Below, piece by piece: positions 12,158 to 23,759 of a stretch of DNA of 64,000 nt. The position numbers and the translations under genes were made by a program. Source of the DNA: Argopecten irradians (Eukaryota; Mollusca; Bivalvia; Pectinida; Pectinidae); assembly GCF_041381155.1 (NCBI RefSeq), contig NC_091134.1, positions 38,647,338-38,711,337 of the forward strand, given 5' to 3'. Every line of letters begins with the position of its first letter. Position 1 is the first letter of the stretch. Below the pieces are notes generated by a model. It saw only the letters and a program-made list of their open reading frames with translations. It ran no database searches and was not told the origin of the DNA.

Positions 12158-12511
12158 CTGTAATAAAACAAAGTAATCAATTTTTTGTGTTATCTTTTAC
12201 GGGTGGAAAAATGGTTAAGGACATGACACTTTTCTGCCTGTACTATTTCGTCCATATTTTCCCCTTTTTACCTTTATCTTAATTTCTGCTCAATCTTGCG
12301 AAGTGAAGTTTCACAGTTCTTCCAGACACATCAACAATCCATGAAACATTGGGATTAAACATATCTCTTTTCAATCAATGAAACAACTTCGATATTTTTG
12401 AATGATGTGTTGCCATACTGTTCACACGGTGATATTCTTAAAACGTAAAACAAATTAAAGTATACGTATTATTACTGTCAATATATTATTAATAGTAATT
12501 ACACTATTTAC

Positions 12512-12558
12512 CTGGTGACGTGAACGCGAAGCACATAATACCAGCCACTTCCATAACC
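12512..12558 (-). CDS. SLC43-like transporter, second exon
   Basis: A 47-nt minus-strand exon lies between ATGCAG|GGTTATGG and TCACCAG|GTAAAT. It encodes VMEVAGIMCFAFTSP, matching the 'LLFAFTSP' end of helix 3 in SLC43 proteins. It starts in phase 2, joining the 13117 exon, and ends in phase 1, joining the 12157 exon. This phase agreement across three exons is strong evidence that they form one gene. Confidence 0.8.
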
Positions 12559-13116
12559 CTGCATATAATATGTTATAAATCTAGGAGAACACAATAATAA
12601 TAAATAATTATAAAGTATATTAAACCAATATTCATAACTTTTTTAATCTGAGGCTAATTTCCCTCAGGAACCTCACAATATATTGTAACAAAAGGGGGGG
12701 GCGTTCAATATCGTTTTAATCTTATACGGTATTCGCATTAGCTTAGGCTTGAACTCAGATCATTTATATTAAATGTAAAAACACCAGCAATTCTTGTTAC
12801 TTGTGTAAAAAGGGATAGTACATAGAGTTTATAATCAAATACAGGGATGGTACATGGACAGTACATTAGCATGATCGATCAAATACTGTAAATAACTCGA
12901 GATACAAATTTTCGCGACATATTGCATGATAGCTAAAATATTTCTGGAATAATTTTAGAAACACAATAAGAATGTACAATTGTTATTAAGAGATGAGAAC
13001 ATGTTGGAAAACTAAACTGCGAAATTTTATTTACGGAAAAACAGATTGATTTCATTATATAAATGTAACAAAATCAATTAATTCGGAACGTTACCTGTTT
13101 TGGATTTTGTACTTAC

Positions 13117-13448
13117 ATAAATGACATCCGTATCTTTTTTACGCTAAATATCATGAACAGTTGTCCACTCAGAAAGATCAAGCCTAGAAAGACGCCGACT
13201 CCAATGGTAAAAATCAAATTCAGTCGTTCATCCTGTGGAAAACAGTCCTTAAATGTTGTAGTTTCATTTTCTGAAGTTTTGTTAAGTTGAACGTCAATTT
13301 TGGTTAAAAAACAGAGATTTTCAAACACGCCTTCTTGTTTCAAAATGAAGACGTAAGCAACCCATCCCCACTGGACTCCACCAAATAGAAGTATTTCTAA
13401 TAAACTGAAACCAACCAACAATATTACTCTTAGTTTACCTTCAACCAT
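13117..13448 (-). CDS. SLC43-like transporter, first coding exon
   Basis: It encodes MVEGKLRVILLVGFSLLEIL, then GVQWGWVAYVFILKQEG, an extracellular loop with Cys and NKT/NET sequons, and DERLNLIFT. These match the N-terminus of SLC43 amino-acid transporters. It ends TCATTTAT|GTAAGT in phase 2. I chose the Met at 13448 because family homology begins near it; an in-frame Met at 13565 would add 39 residues and remains possible. The usual DRFGTR loop between helices 2 and 3 is replaced by MIFSVKKIR, so the conserved MFS A-motif is not recognisable. Only about 50 + 100 residues of a roughly 500-residue protein are present in this window. It is transcribed leftward, converging on the SLC22-like fragment. 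Confidence 0.8.
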
Positions 13449-13744
13449 TTTGAGTAATATCAGATATTTAGTGGCATTGCACGATACACCTTGATGCCGA
13501 AAGTTAAAACCTATAATGAATAATATGTGGTGATAGCTTAGCATTTTTGTGTGTATTTTCCGCATCTTTTTAATTCTGATTACAGGTTGACGTCAGATAA
13601 TCAAAACATTAAATTCATATCACGGCATCCGTGTGCAGAAATAAAAATACTTGTATAAAGATGACATAACGTGATAAAGATATAGGTAACAGTGTCAAGG
13701 TGAAAAAATGCATTTATCATTATCTTATGACCCTGATTACATAA

Positions 13745-14215
13745 TATGTTCATAACCTCCTTGAATTTGGTTCCTAATTCCTTATTCCGTTACTTATTCG
13801 ATTTCATGATTACTTATTCGATTCCCATGTACTTATTAAACTACATACATTTAACCTTTAAATTCCACACTAAGCGTTCATAATATTATATAACCTCCGT
13901 GAATTAGGTGCCTAGTTCCTTATTTCATTACTTATTCGATTTCCTAAATACTTATTCGATTCCAATGTACTTATCAAAATAATTTATGGGTTACATTGAT
14001 ATATTAAACCTTTAAATTCTATACTAAGCGTTCATTAATTTGATTTTCTTAATTACTTATTTCATTTCCTGATTACAAATTCGATGTCTTATAGAAAATA
14101 GATTACTTATTACCATTATAAATGATTAAAAATATATTTGCAAACATCAAATTGATCTATTTAACCTTTGAATTCTATGCTAAACGCTCATTACTTATCC
14201 CAAGTACTGATTAAC
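13745..14215. repeat. Tandem repeat, about 160 bp, three diverged units
   Basis: Repeated text includes cttattcgattcc, tttaacctttaaattc and actaagcgttcat. The phrase taacctttaaattc recurs at about 13853, 14010 and (as taacctttgaattc) 14162. A shorter internal acttattcgatt motif also repeats. The remainder to about 14830 holds no recognised feature. Confidence 0.7.
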
Positions 14216-14829
14216 ATAATAAATCGTTCAAAATGTATTATCAAGCAATGATTTACATGTATATAAGTTTAGCGCTTTTTAGTTAGAATGAGCAACGTCC
14301 AGTTCAAGCAATGCCGTATTACTCTGTACATAGGTCTGATAATTAATGTATAACACACTTAAACTCAATGAGAAATCAATTGAAAGTCAATAGTTTTATC
14401 TAACTGACCATGTTATTCGATGGTAAATGTATGTGATATCACATTGTACGAGGGATGTTCCGAAATAAATGTTACTTGCGCAATATCTCGTGGAAATCGT
14501 GCTAAATGGGCTTAATTTGGGAACACCTCTCGTATGTGAAATAGTCTATTAGCAAGTAGCGTATCGCCGGCTACGATAGCTGCATATTGTATCGTGACTA
14601 AGCAATCGGTCATAATTTGAATGCGTTATTTTATTTATGTAAGCTTTACGATCAATCTTGTAATGTAATGCAGTGATAAGTAAGATAATAAGTAAGAGAA
14701 TACCACTACTATCTATTAACATTATGTGTTAAATACGTACATGTGGTATACTGTGAAACTTATCGCTGACGTTCCGGCCGGTTATGCAGTATTGACAATC
14801 TGAATGCAGTTTTGACATTGAATTTACCT

Positions 14830-15260
14830 AAATACAGCTATGGTGGTAAACTGTAGCACCGCCAACGTCCTCAGCCGCGGCCATCGCTCATTGCGTGTTT
14901 CGACCCTTACTCGGGTCTGTACAAATGATCGCCTCTCTGTGACATCAGATTTCTTCCAGAGAGTGTGTTTTTATGTTCCTACGCCCTGCCTCCCAACTCT
15001 GGGGGTGTTTTTCTTCAATCGGTGTTGTAGCTTGCTGTGATGTTCCCTCACAGCAACTGTGTGTCGGGCTGCCAACACTTCACACCCAATATTCCAGTCT
15101 TGCCTAGCCGTCACTGGTTGCGCAGTTAAAATTACCTAAATACAGTTGTGATGGTATGCTACGTGTATACATTACCGCCGACGACCTCAGCCGAGATCAT
15201 TCCTCTTTGTGCGTTTCGACCCATCACTCGGTACTCTCAGGATGGGTGTCCAAAGTGATG
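14830..15260 (-). mobile_element. Two related copies of a retroelement 3' region
   Basis: acctaaatacagctatggtg at 14828 and acctaaatacagttgtgatg at 15134 begin two copies. They share tggtaaactg/tggtatgct, acctcagccg and gtgtttcgaccc/gcgtttcgaccc. They lie directly 3' of the retrotransposon remnant on the minus strand. I read them as its 3' untranslated end plus a second partial copy. Confidence 0.5.
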
Positions 15261-15930
15261 ATCTGTCTCTGCACGTCGGTGGTGGGTGACCAACTACTGG
15301 TGTCCTTATTCATACACACCCAGCATGAAGATTGTTCTGTTGCATTAGTCATCCTCTGCACTGCTGTCCTTCTTGTTTTGCTCGACAACCCTAATGCAGA
15401 TAGCATTCTCCACTTAGACTGTACAGAGAATCTTTGTATCCAACCTCAATAGGGTAGTTCCATATATGCCAACCCTGCTCCCTGCATTCCGTCAGCAGTG
15501 TCTCATACATTGTCCTCTTCCTTTCATGTGCTTCACTGCACCTTTCCTCCGATGTGACTGTTAGATCGATAATGATGATTTTCTTTGTTCCTGATGACCA
15601 TATAACCATTTGCGGTCTGAGGTTGGTGGGAACAAAATCCGAAAAAGTTCAATCTGGTTGAGATCTACCTCAAGCCTCCTGTCCCCTGCCTGGCTGATAA
15701 TTCCGATTGATTTCTCAGATCTAGATGTCCATGTTTTACCTTCCCTCACAAACCTAATCTGCGTATGCTTGAACCTTGGTTGACTGGACCTGACGCTCTT
15801 CCGCTCTTTCTCCAAAACATCAGCCAGCTCCCTTAAAGCTTGGTTGTGGTGCCACGTATATCTCCCCTGTGATAAGGCCACATGACAGGAGATTTCATCT
15901 CGGTCCACACAGAGGGCAGTCTGGTGTGCA
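15225..15930 (-). pseudogene. Non-LTR retrotransposon ORF2 C-terminal remnant
   Basis: Minus-strand frames in order read: a CPLCG zinc-knuckle-like start (near 15920), RDEISCHVALSQGRYTWHHN, ELADVLEKERK, FVREGKTW, then after a shift near 15620 MVIWSSGTKKIIIIDLTV, EERCSEAHERK, ECREQGWHIW, and after another shift SGECYLH / MLSALGLSSKTRRTAVQRM and SSCWVCMNK. This order and these phrases are typical of the C-terminus that follows reverse transcriptase in repetitive proteins of marine invertebrates. At least two frameshifts make it non-functional. No reverse transcriptase domain is present upstream. Confidence 0.7.
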
Positions 15931-16039
15931 AAAATATCATTTTGAAAATATTTCTTTTTAACGTATTGTTATAATGAATCTATAAAAAGACACACAAAAT
16001 ACAAGCGATTTCTTAATTTCGTTTTTATAGTCAAAACAA

Positions 16040-16368
16040 GAGGCCCATGGGCCTTAACGGTCATCTGACTATTGGCACAATACTCGTTTAAATAATTTAG
16101 CCTATTTGACCCCTGTGAATGAAGATCAAGGTCATTTGGTAGTCCTTCATCAAAGTCAAAGTATGCTGCAGGCCCAATATGAGTATCCTGAGCCGTTCGG
16201 TTCTTGAGAAGAAGTCGTTTAAAGATTTAAGCATATTTCATCACTGTGATCTTGAATGAAGGTCAAGATCAATCATTTGAACAAACTTGGTAGCCCTTCA
16301 TGCCAGCATGTCGCATGCCCAATAGTAGAACCCTGAGCATTTCCGTTCTTGAGAAGAAATCGTTTTAA
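16040..16368. repeat. Tandem 'tgacccctgtga' array, block 2a
   Basis: Diverged units of the same family as 6740-8070, beginning with aagaggcccatgggccttaa, which marks the family's usual head. The block is interrupted at 16369 by the TTAA-target MITE and resumes at 16940. Confidence 0.85.
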
Positions 16369-16941
16369 AGAGACAATTCACTCAGGCTAATTGTTTTACA
16401 TAACCAAGAAGCCAAATATAGCATAAATGTATTGTTCTACATTTCTTATGAAATATGCAACGTAAAACATTGACAAATTCCTCGTCATTGTTAAGTATTT
16501 TAATTAATATCGTTCAAATATCAAATCGTTGATCAATACTATAAAGCAGGTACAATATGGACGCTGTACCCATACCCGAGCCAAAGTCACGCACGTTAAA
16601 CAAATGAACTACATAACCACTGAGAAGGTGATAAAATGATTTTTAGGCAAGACGATTCGCCTAACAAGGTAAACACACTACCGTCAGAGCGATTTGAGCA
16701 GTTCTAGACAAAAGTTGCATTACTCTACGAGCAAGGAACAGGGTTCGGCATACAAGAAGTTTGACCACAGTGTGTAATGGCGGACAGAGAGCGAGTTTGA
16801 ACATTTCACACACATGTAACCAACATGGGCTTTTCATGCATATCACAGTAAAACCGACTGATCTAATTTCCATAAGAACTAGGTTTTTTTTCGATATATG
16901 TACAAATTTTGATGTTCTCTGAGACTAAAATGTCCCTTTAA
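16369..16941. mobile_element. TTAA-target MITE, copy 2, inserted in the tandem array
   Basis: The element from agagacaattcactcagg to aaaatgtccct is flanked by TTAA on both sides. It interrupts an array unit: cgttttaa before and gattttagcc after are contiguous in intact units. It is related to copy 1 over its full length. The clean insertion into a known unit fixes the termini. Confidence 0.85.
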
Positions 16942-17800
16942 GATTTTAGCCTATTTGACCCCTGTGACCTTGAATGAAGATTATTTATTTGAACAGACTT
17001 GGTAGTCCTTCATCCCAGCAAACTGCAAGCCGAATATGGGTATCCTGGGCCTTTCGGTTCTTGAGAAAAAGTCATTTAAATTGTTTAGCCTATTTGACCC
17101 CTGTGACCTTGAATGTAGATCAAGGTCCTTCATCCCAGCATGCTACAGGCCCAATATCAGTACCCTGGGCCTTCTGGATCCTGAGAAGAAGTCGTTTAAA
17201 GATTTTAGCCTTTTAACCCCTGTGCCCTTGAATAAAGATCAAGGTCATTCATTTGAGCAAACTTGGTAGCCCTTCATCCGGCATGTTGTAGGCCGTATAT
17301 CAGTACCCTGGGTGTTCTGGTTATTGAGAAGAAGTCGTTTAAAGATTTAGCCATTTTGACCCCTGTGACCTTGAATGAAGGCCAATGCCATTCATTTGAA
17401 CAAACTTGGTAGCCCTTCATCCCAGTATGTCACAGGCCCAATATAAGATCTCTAGGCGTCTTAGTTATTATCAAGATGTCGTTTAAAAGTTTTAGCCTAT
17501 TTGACCCCTGTGACCTTGAATGAAGGTCAAGGTCATTCATTTGAACAAACTTTGTAGCCCTTCATCCCAGCATGTTGCATGCCCAATTTGAGAACCCTGA
17601 GCCTTTCCGTTCTTGAGAAGAAATCGTTTTAAGTTTTTAGCCTATTTGACCCCTGTGACCTTCATTTGTCATTCATTTGAACAAACTTGGTAGCCCTTCA
17701 TCCCAGCATGCTACAGGCCAAATATCAGTACCCTGGGCCTTTTGGTTATTGAGAAGAAGTCATTTGAATAAAAAAATTGCGCACGGCCCTTCGGGTCAGA
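16942..17800. repeat. Tandem 'tgacccctgtga' array, block 2b
   Basis: About six further units with the same phrases as 6740-8070. The block ends at cggcccttcgggtcagatga, the usual family terminus that pairs with the aagaggcccatgggcc head at 16040. Confidence 0.85.
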
Positions 17801-18104
17801 TGACCTAAAACTATTCTATTATGAAATCATGATACGCACTCTCATTGAATGCAATGTTATTAAAATGTTGTTAGCTATGTGTACCTGTATTCTGTAAAGC
17901 AGCGAGCTCCATATTCGTAGTATGTACTATTTGTTCATTTCATTTTCTATTCATTTTTTCAACAAAACGCAATCTTCATTTAAATGTTGACTGGATGTAG
18001 TATCTACACACAATGTTTATCGATCGCGGGAAGGGTTACGATTGAGTTAACTAATCAAATTTTATGTTTGGAAATGGTATTTTTACTAAAAAAGAAAAAT
18101 CATT

Positions 18105-18185
18105 GATTCAAGGATTCGAACTCGACCTGCACTTTCTGTTTCATCCAAAACTGACTAGCTGTCCATTTGACTGGTTTGTCGCATA
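18105..18185 (-). other. tRNA-like B-box sequence
   Basis: The reverse strand carries ggtcgagttcgaatcc, a perfect tRNA T-loop/B-box consensus. The surrounding 75 bases do not fold into a convincing cloverleaf by eye, and the acceptor stem does not pair. It is most likely part of a tRNA-derived repeat rather than a tRNA gene. Confidence 0.3.
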
Positions 18186-18206
18186 CACTTTCGGCTCTGC
18201 GGTGGT

Positions 18207-18303
18207 ATGCATCGGTATACTAACCTTAGCACGTGCAGTGTGAGTCCCTCACCGCTTCGCGGCTCAGGATTTACAACCTGCACGTGCCCAGGTTGGTATA
18301 CTA
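18207..18303. repeat. Imperfect hairpin around gtatac...gcacgtgcag
   Basis: gtatactaaccttagcacgt on the left pairs with acgtgcccaggttggtatac on the right, about 24 bp with a few mismatches, around a loop of about 40 bases. Function unknown; it may be the termini of a small palindromic repeat. Confidence 0.55.
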
Positions 18304-18339
18304 CGATAGATTTATGAAAAAGAAATCAGCATTTTCGGC

Positions 18340-18520
18340 GATCTTGTTGTCAAAAATTTCATTCGGACCAAAACTTTACTTCGTATTATCCGAGTTTTTG
18401 AGTTTTCCGAATTCGAATTTTCCGAGTTTTTTAAACAAAGATAAAGAGGGAATTCGGCTAGGACCGACAAAGTACTTCGTATTAAGACGGGTTATCGAAT
18501 TATCCGAGTTCGTATAAAAA
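18340..18520. mobile_element. Possible pogo/Tigger-type remnant
   Basis: Repeated tattatccgag, tttccgagtt and ttatcgaattatccgagttc resemble 'ttcgaattatccgag' ends common in pogo-like elements. No transposase or clear termini were found. From 18520 to 19210 nothing further is supported. Confidence 0.3.
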
Positions 18521-19211
18521 GTTCCAAGTTAGACAATAGTAAGCAGAGGAATAAACTATATCAAAACTTTTTGAGTCAGGGCAAAAATCACTACTTGGCG
18601 TCCGGACTAATACTAAGTAAAGAGATTGTTAGTAGACTTGAGAACTCGCTTAATTCGAATACTCTGATGATTCAAAGCTTTATCTCGGTCCCTTCGAGTT
18701 CATATTGATATATTTCTAGATGTAAGACCTGTTATGTAACACAGATTATTCTTTTATATTACCTTATCTGTCGTTTGGGTAGACGAACCACACTTACGAT
18801 ATGCGTACACTTGTGTTCCTATTGACGTGCATTTATGGCCAAACGGTAAAGAATTATGGGAACATATGCTACGCCAATCTATTTCATATATTTATTACAC
18901 TATTATTATATGATTTCAGTTTTTTTTTGTTTTTTTTCCCGGAAGATATTCCCGTCGTACAGACATGCATAGATTTTACCATCTCAACGGAAGTTTATAT
19001 CAAAACTTTCAAATTACATCTGCGAATAAAATGTACCTTTGCATTTTACATCAAACTGCAGAATTGTTAAAACAGTAGTTGAAATTAGGACAACACAAAT
19101 CAGAATAGAATTTGTTTTATATATCAAAGTACACATAACAAGGCATAAAAACAACGATTTCTGTTTTAAAACAAATACACATTTAAATGTGTTTTTGAGT
19201 TTTAACTTTTA

Positions 19212-19755
19212 TTAGCCCCCGCCCAACGAAGTTGGCGGGGGATATACAAATGGGTTCCGTCCGTCCGTCCGTACGAATGGTTTTAGGAGCATAACTATAA
19301 AACCAGTAGAGATATTTCCACGAAACTTCATACACACATTGGTCTTATGGTCTAGTAGTGCCTTTTGTAGTAGTGCCTATTTTTAGGTTTTCATTTTTTG
19401 TATGTTTTCCGTAACCATGGAAACATTGCTGAAAATGGCAGATTTTTGTATAAGAATCGTTTCCGGAGCACAACTCTAAAACCAGCAGAGATATTTCTAG
19501 TAGTGCCTTTTGCTATTTTAAGGTTTTCACTTTTTGCACTTTTTCCGTTACCATGGAAACATTGCTGAAAATATCATGGTAAATGGTAAATGTTACTTTG
19601 CAAAACTCCACCCATCTTTGTATAAATAGTCTAATATAAATGTCAAGGCTGTATACCTGATTCAACAATTGCAGCCCGCGCTTTTTTCATACACACAAGT
19701 CTCCACAATCAAACTTACTTCAGCTTTGATATCTCTATTGGCGGGGGATCTGAAT
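19212..19755. repeat. Dispersed repeat with 'agcccccgccaac...ttggcggggg' ends
   Basis: It begins with a hairpin cccccgcccaacgaagttgg followed by cggggg, then a ccgtccgtccgtcc tract. Two internal related copies of about 190 bp share ccagtagagatatttc and gtaccatggaaacattgctg-like text. It ends at tattggcgggggatctg. Inverted ends suggest a non-autonomous DNA element. From 19756 to 20345 no feature is seen. Confidence 0.6.
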
Positions 19756-20346
19756 GACTATGTCCTTGTCGATTTTAAATCCCATTTGACTTATTCTATT
19801 AACTCTTACATAAAAAAACATTTATATGAAATATTTTGTGAAATATTGAAAAAAAGAAAAAACACCAACCAAGACAAAGTTGACGATATCGGGGGAAATG
19901 CAGAGATGTAAAGTTTTCATTTTGCTTACAGCATTTGTGAATATAACACATCCGATAACTAATTAACTATAGTACATGCATGTACAATCATAATTTACGG
20001 ATATTCGCTCGAATACAATCATGATTGTATTAACATTTGTAGCTTTGTGGTGTTGAAAAGATGTACCCTCACAGTAATGTGCGATATCTTTCACTGGCAA
20101 AGGTATAATAAAATAATTACTGAGAGCTCGGTCAGTGTTACAATATACGTTTCCAAATATGATACCTCCTGAAAAGTTTTCAAAAAAACCGTTTGGGGAT
20201 ATTCTCATTTCTTATAGAAAATCATCTAGCTCCCATTGGCTCCGGTACTTTAAATTAGGTTTTTAGAGCGAAACAACTTTTTAATATCGGCAAATTCACG
20301 GATATTTTTTTTTCATGGATTTTTCGATGTAATTAAAAGGATTAGT

Positions 20347-20544
20347 TACCGTATACGACCCAATAAGCGCCCTGGGCGTTTGAAAAATTGAAGAAAAAAT
20401 GAAAAGGAGCTTATAAGACGAAATTATTGCAAATCTATACAGTTTTTGTGTAGTTATTTATGGCTGGGCAATGGAAATCGAGGCCTCAAAAAGGGGAAGG
20501 GGCGCTTATAGGGAAATGGGCGCATATTGGATAGAATACGGTAC
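20347..20544. mobile_element. MITE with taccgtat...gcgccc inverted ends
   Basis: Left end taccgtatacgacccaataa followed by gcgccc pairs with the right end gggcgcatattggatagaat followed by acggta. The element is about 198 bp and may be flanked by TA. Transposase family not assigned. Confidence 0.75.
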
Positions 20545-21059
20545 CAGTACTCAGCCGGGAAGTTTTTGTGGACCTTACCACCTTTTTATATTTACATTAT
20601 TAAAGTAAGTCAATGTCGTGTTTTAAGTTACGAATGTTCTTTTAATAATACAAAGATTATATACATGTAATTATTAAAATTGTTTAACTCAGTATATGCG
20701 TGCTATAATTCAATTTGAACTGCCATATAACAATTTGTGACGTGACACTGTGAAAAAAGTTCCGGTCATAGTTTAAAACTGTAGCCAATCAAAAGACCTG
20801 AATGTTAATATGTCTTTCCAACAGCCATTACATGTATACAAAGGTCCGAAAGTGGAATTAATCGACGTTTTTTAGTAGAAATAGCAGTATTATGTCTGTC
20901 AAAGACAAAACTATGTGAAATACGTATCCCAGAAAATGCATGCGTATATAATTATATGTAATATCAACTTTTGTATTTGTCCTAATAAGATGGACAACAC
21001 ATTTAAAATTATCTCTGTTTTCGAGATTCTGCAAGACCTGTTCGGTTCGACAATTGCAG

Positions 21060-21109
21060 TTATCGGTATTGTTGAGGTGGCTTGACATTTTTGTATGTTC
21101 CTTTGTTGC
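21060..21109 (-). CDS. FN3/EGF protein, terminal coding exon
   Basis: After acceptor TTTTAG|GCAAC the frame reads NKGTYKNVKPPQQYR and then TAA. It starts in phase 1, matching the exon at 21580-21647. The tail is basic with a Tyr and a PPQQY stretch. The 3' untranslated region continues leftward; no clear AATAAA signal was chosen. Confidence 0.7.
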
Positions 21110-21579
21110 CTAAAACAAAGACGGGAACGAATTAACAACACTGACTCAATGAATTTATATTTGTTTAATCAATATTTGACAGTACCTTTTTGTCGTTAAA
21201 ATATGCAATTGACTATTACAAATCATTATGAATTTCGGAACAGATAGTGTAAGAAATTATAATTGAAATAAACATTAATAGTCGAAAAGATGGTATCAGG
21301 CGTTTATCTTTAGCAAACAAATAAAAGAAAACATGTAACATTCAATGTAATAACGATAAACTTTCATTTGATTTTTTCCAAGAAAACGTCAGAAAAAAAA
21401 GAAATATTGCCGACCTAAAGGTCATCCAAAATCATACATATTTTGTTAGTATAAAATACACACAATAATAATTCAAACCATTCATTGCTATTCTTACATT
21501 TTTGTTTTCATAAACTATATGTATAAATGTCCGTAACTATGAAATAAATTACTTTTCAATAACACCTATGTTTACTTAC

Positions 21580-21647
21580 CAAATGGTTTAGTTTGAAGTT
21601 CATCATAAAAGTTTGGGTTAGAACGACCATGTAACGACTCGTAATTC
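21580..21647 (-). CDS. FN3/EGF protein, cytoplasmic tail exon
   Basis: Between TTCATAG|GAATTAC and CATTTG|GTAAGT the frame reads NYESLHGRSNPNFYDELQT. It starts in phase 2 and ends in phase 1, matching both neighbours. NYES and NFYDEL are candidate phosphotyrosine sites, consistent with a signalling tail; that role is inference. Confidence 0.75.
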
Positions 21648-21798
21648 CTATGAAAATAAAAGGGCACTTTATCGTTTAATTTCATTAAAAACTGATAGAT
21701 ATGCTTTTTTGAAACTTTTGACTAAACAGGGAAAAAAGATCAATTAAGGTAGTCATTTCATAAATTAAATCAGTATGATGCAGACAGTTATTACCTAC

Positions 21799-21841
21799 CC
21801 GCCATCTCTATCATTGCCTGGATCGTTTTGGTATACGGCCA
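21799..21841 (-). CDS. FN3/EGF protein, cytoplasmic tail exon
   Basis: After TTTTCAG|TGGCC the frame reads AVYQNDPGNDRDGG and ends at GGCGG|GTAGGT in phase 2. An alternative donor four bases on (GTAG|GTAATA) would introduce a TAG, so the GTAGGT donor is preferred. Confidence 0.65.
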
Positions 21842-22467
21842 CTGAAAAGATTCAAAAATATTTGATTTATTAATTTGCTGAAAACACTACATTTACAATA
21901 CAATCATTTTTTTCATTATAGATAATACTATTTCCAGTAAAATTTACCCAGGTTTTTACCTCTGTAAAACGACCATCAACTTCGTTTTTTTCTTCATCCA
22001 TTTGTTGACAGAATTAATTTTAACTTTTGTAATGTAATAACTCGAAGATTTTTAAAAATAGTATATATAAATCTAATCTAATATAAAATGTATTGTGTTA
22101 GGATTTATTTGTTTCGTAATGTGTTATAATCGATTTATACAGAACCAAGAACATTTAGATTAAAATATATACACTGACATGGACTCCATAACCATGTATT
22201 ATCATTATCAGTGTATAATGATAGCACAACACGTGCGGTGATTCTGTTGTTACGTGAATAGCCAATGGCGTATCAATGCGGCGGGAACGTAGGGATTTGA
22301 CCCCACTTTTGGTAGGAACATTTGGATGACTCGATTACAATCTGCTGTTCAATCGAATTAGTTAACGATGACGGGAGAGGGAAAAAATTTGGGTATTTTT
22401 AATACAAAAAATATACAACTGTCAAAAGAATAAAAAATTATTCATCTGCGTGAAAAACTGTAAATAT

Positions 22468-22590
22468 AAGGAATAGGGTTTTATTTTGTTGAGGTTATGA
22501 GGGTATGATGATAATGGAGAACGCGTAAATTTCATGTAACCCGGCTTCATACCCTGATAACATAATCAAAATAAAAATCTATTCCTTAAA
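22468..22590. repeat. Long hairpin in a tail intron
   Basis: aaggaatagggttttatttt followed by gttgaggttatgagggtatg (22468-22507) pairs with tcataccctgataacataat followed by caaaataaaaatctattcct (22547-22588). The stem is about 40 bp with few mismatches and the loop is about 40 bases. It may be a small palindromic MITE. Confidence 0.75.
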
Positions 22591-22966
22591 GAAATACGAT
22601 ACCCCGAGGAGTTCCTCCTATTTCAGAGTATACGGAAGCTTTGGCAACCTCATTCCCATCTAACGTTTGGTACTGAGTGCTAGAATATTGAAGATAGAAA
22701 CGTAAACAATAAACTCTCCTTCATTGTGAAATACTGCTGCAACATATTTTTCTTTTAAGATTTATTTGTTTCTTTCTTTCTATTGATTTTTTAATAACAA
22801 TTTATAACATAAAATAAGCGTCAACGTTTATGTCTCATTAATATCTCAATGAAAAAACATCTTTTCAAGTTAAGCCCAATAATAAAATCACACAATGATT
22901 ATGTAATGTTGTATCCTTGATTATAAGGTTAGGATCGATACTGTACGATGAGTTCTTACCTTTCAC

Positions 22967-22987
22967 CTTCGCCGGAAGGTGTCGTAT
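22967..22987 (-). CDS. FN3/EGF protein, 21-nt tail micro-exon
   Basis: ATTACAG|ATACGAC to GGCGAAG|GTGAAAG encodes TTPSGE and keeps phase 1 on both sides. Using the stronger donor seven bases downstream (GAAAG|GTAAGA) would shift the frame into a stop in the next exon. Short and supported mainly by phase agreement. Confidence 0.45.
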
Positions 22988-23740
22988 CTGTAATTAAGAT
23001 TTCAATTTAAAACAAAAGGCAAATGGATCCTCGTGAATAAAACAATAAAATGACGATGTCATCGCACTCTTAAATAAAATTGATATATGTATATACATCT
23101 TTACATTAATAATAAATCGTTTTGACCTTCATTTGTTCAAATAATAAAAGATTGGTTATCAAAAACAAACTTTGATGTTTCGACTGATATGATAAGTACG
23201 TTGGCCTCAAATAAAAAAATATAAGATAAAGATGGAAATACAATTCCTTAAAAAACATAAAATATGACGTACAATATTCGCTGTTGTCTCGTTCAGAAAG
23301 TTGAACATTCTGGTATTTCTTTTGTTTCGAAGGTTCGCTTGAGCTGAAATAGATATTCTCAACGTAAGTGGATATACACATGTGAATAAGTCTATGGTAT
23401 GCAAGTGATTAATTAAAATCAAAGGAAACATTATTAAGAAATCCATAACGAAAATCTAAAACGTGAAAGCATGGTGAAAAGATCTCTAAGACTTATATTA
23501 CTACTGTTTCAATGTAAAAGTAATAAAAGATTTATGAAGAGGAAATCTGGACTAATTTTTATTTGATTTAATTGTGACCCCGTGGGAAAGGCCATATAAA
23601 TGTACATATATGTAAAGTTAGCAAAAAAGGAATTCCGTCAATGCTCCAAACTGTTCTAAATGGTATGTCAATGTACTCGATGCATTCGGATGTTACAGTT
23701 TACAGCACAGAAATAGTTAGTTTTAATTAAATTTACATAC

Positions 23741-23759
23741 CTACAGCATAGTCTGTTTC
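23741..23759 (-). CDS. FN3/EGF protein, 19-nt tail micro-exon
   Basis: TTTTCAG|GAAACAG to GCTGTAG|GTATGT. Read in phase 0 it gives ETDYAV and joins the next micro-exon cleanly. The transmembrane exon, however, ends in phase 2, and that reading would give KQTML followed by a stop. The junction is unresolved; see findings. Confidence 0.45.

Noticed and set aside
13449-13565. Upstream Met extension of the SLC43-like first exon
   Set aside because: The extra 39 residues (with HHILFIIGFNFRHQ) do not resemble the family N-terminus. Kept only as an alternative start.
18105-18185. tRNA gene
   Set aside because: Only the B-box/T-loop is convincing. No acceptor stem pairing or good A-box at the right distance.
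18801-19070. 89-codon ORF with hydrophobic residues
   Set aside because: AT-rich, Phe/Leu-rich by composition, with no family motif or flanking splice signals.
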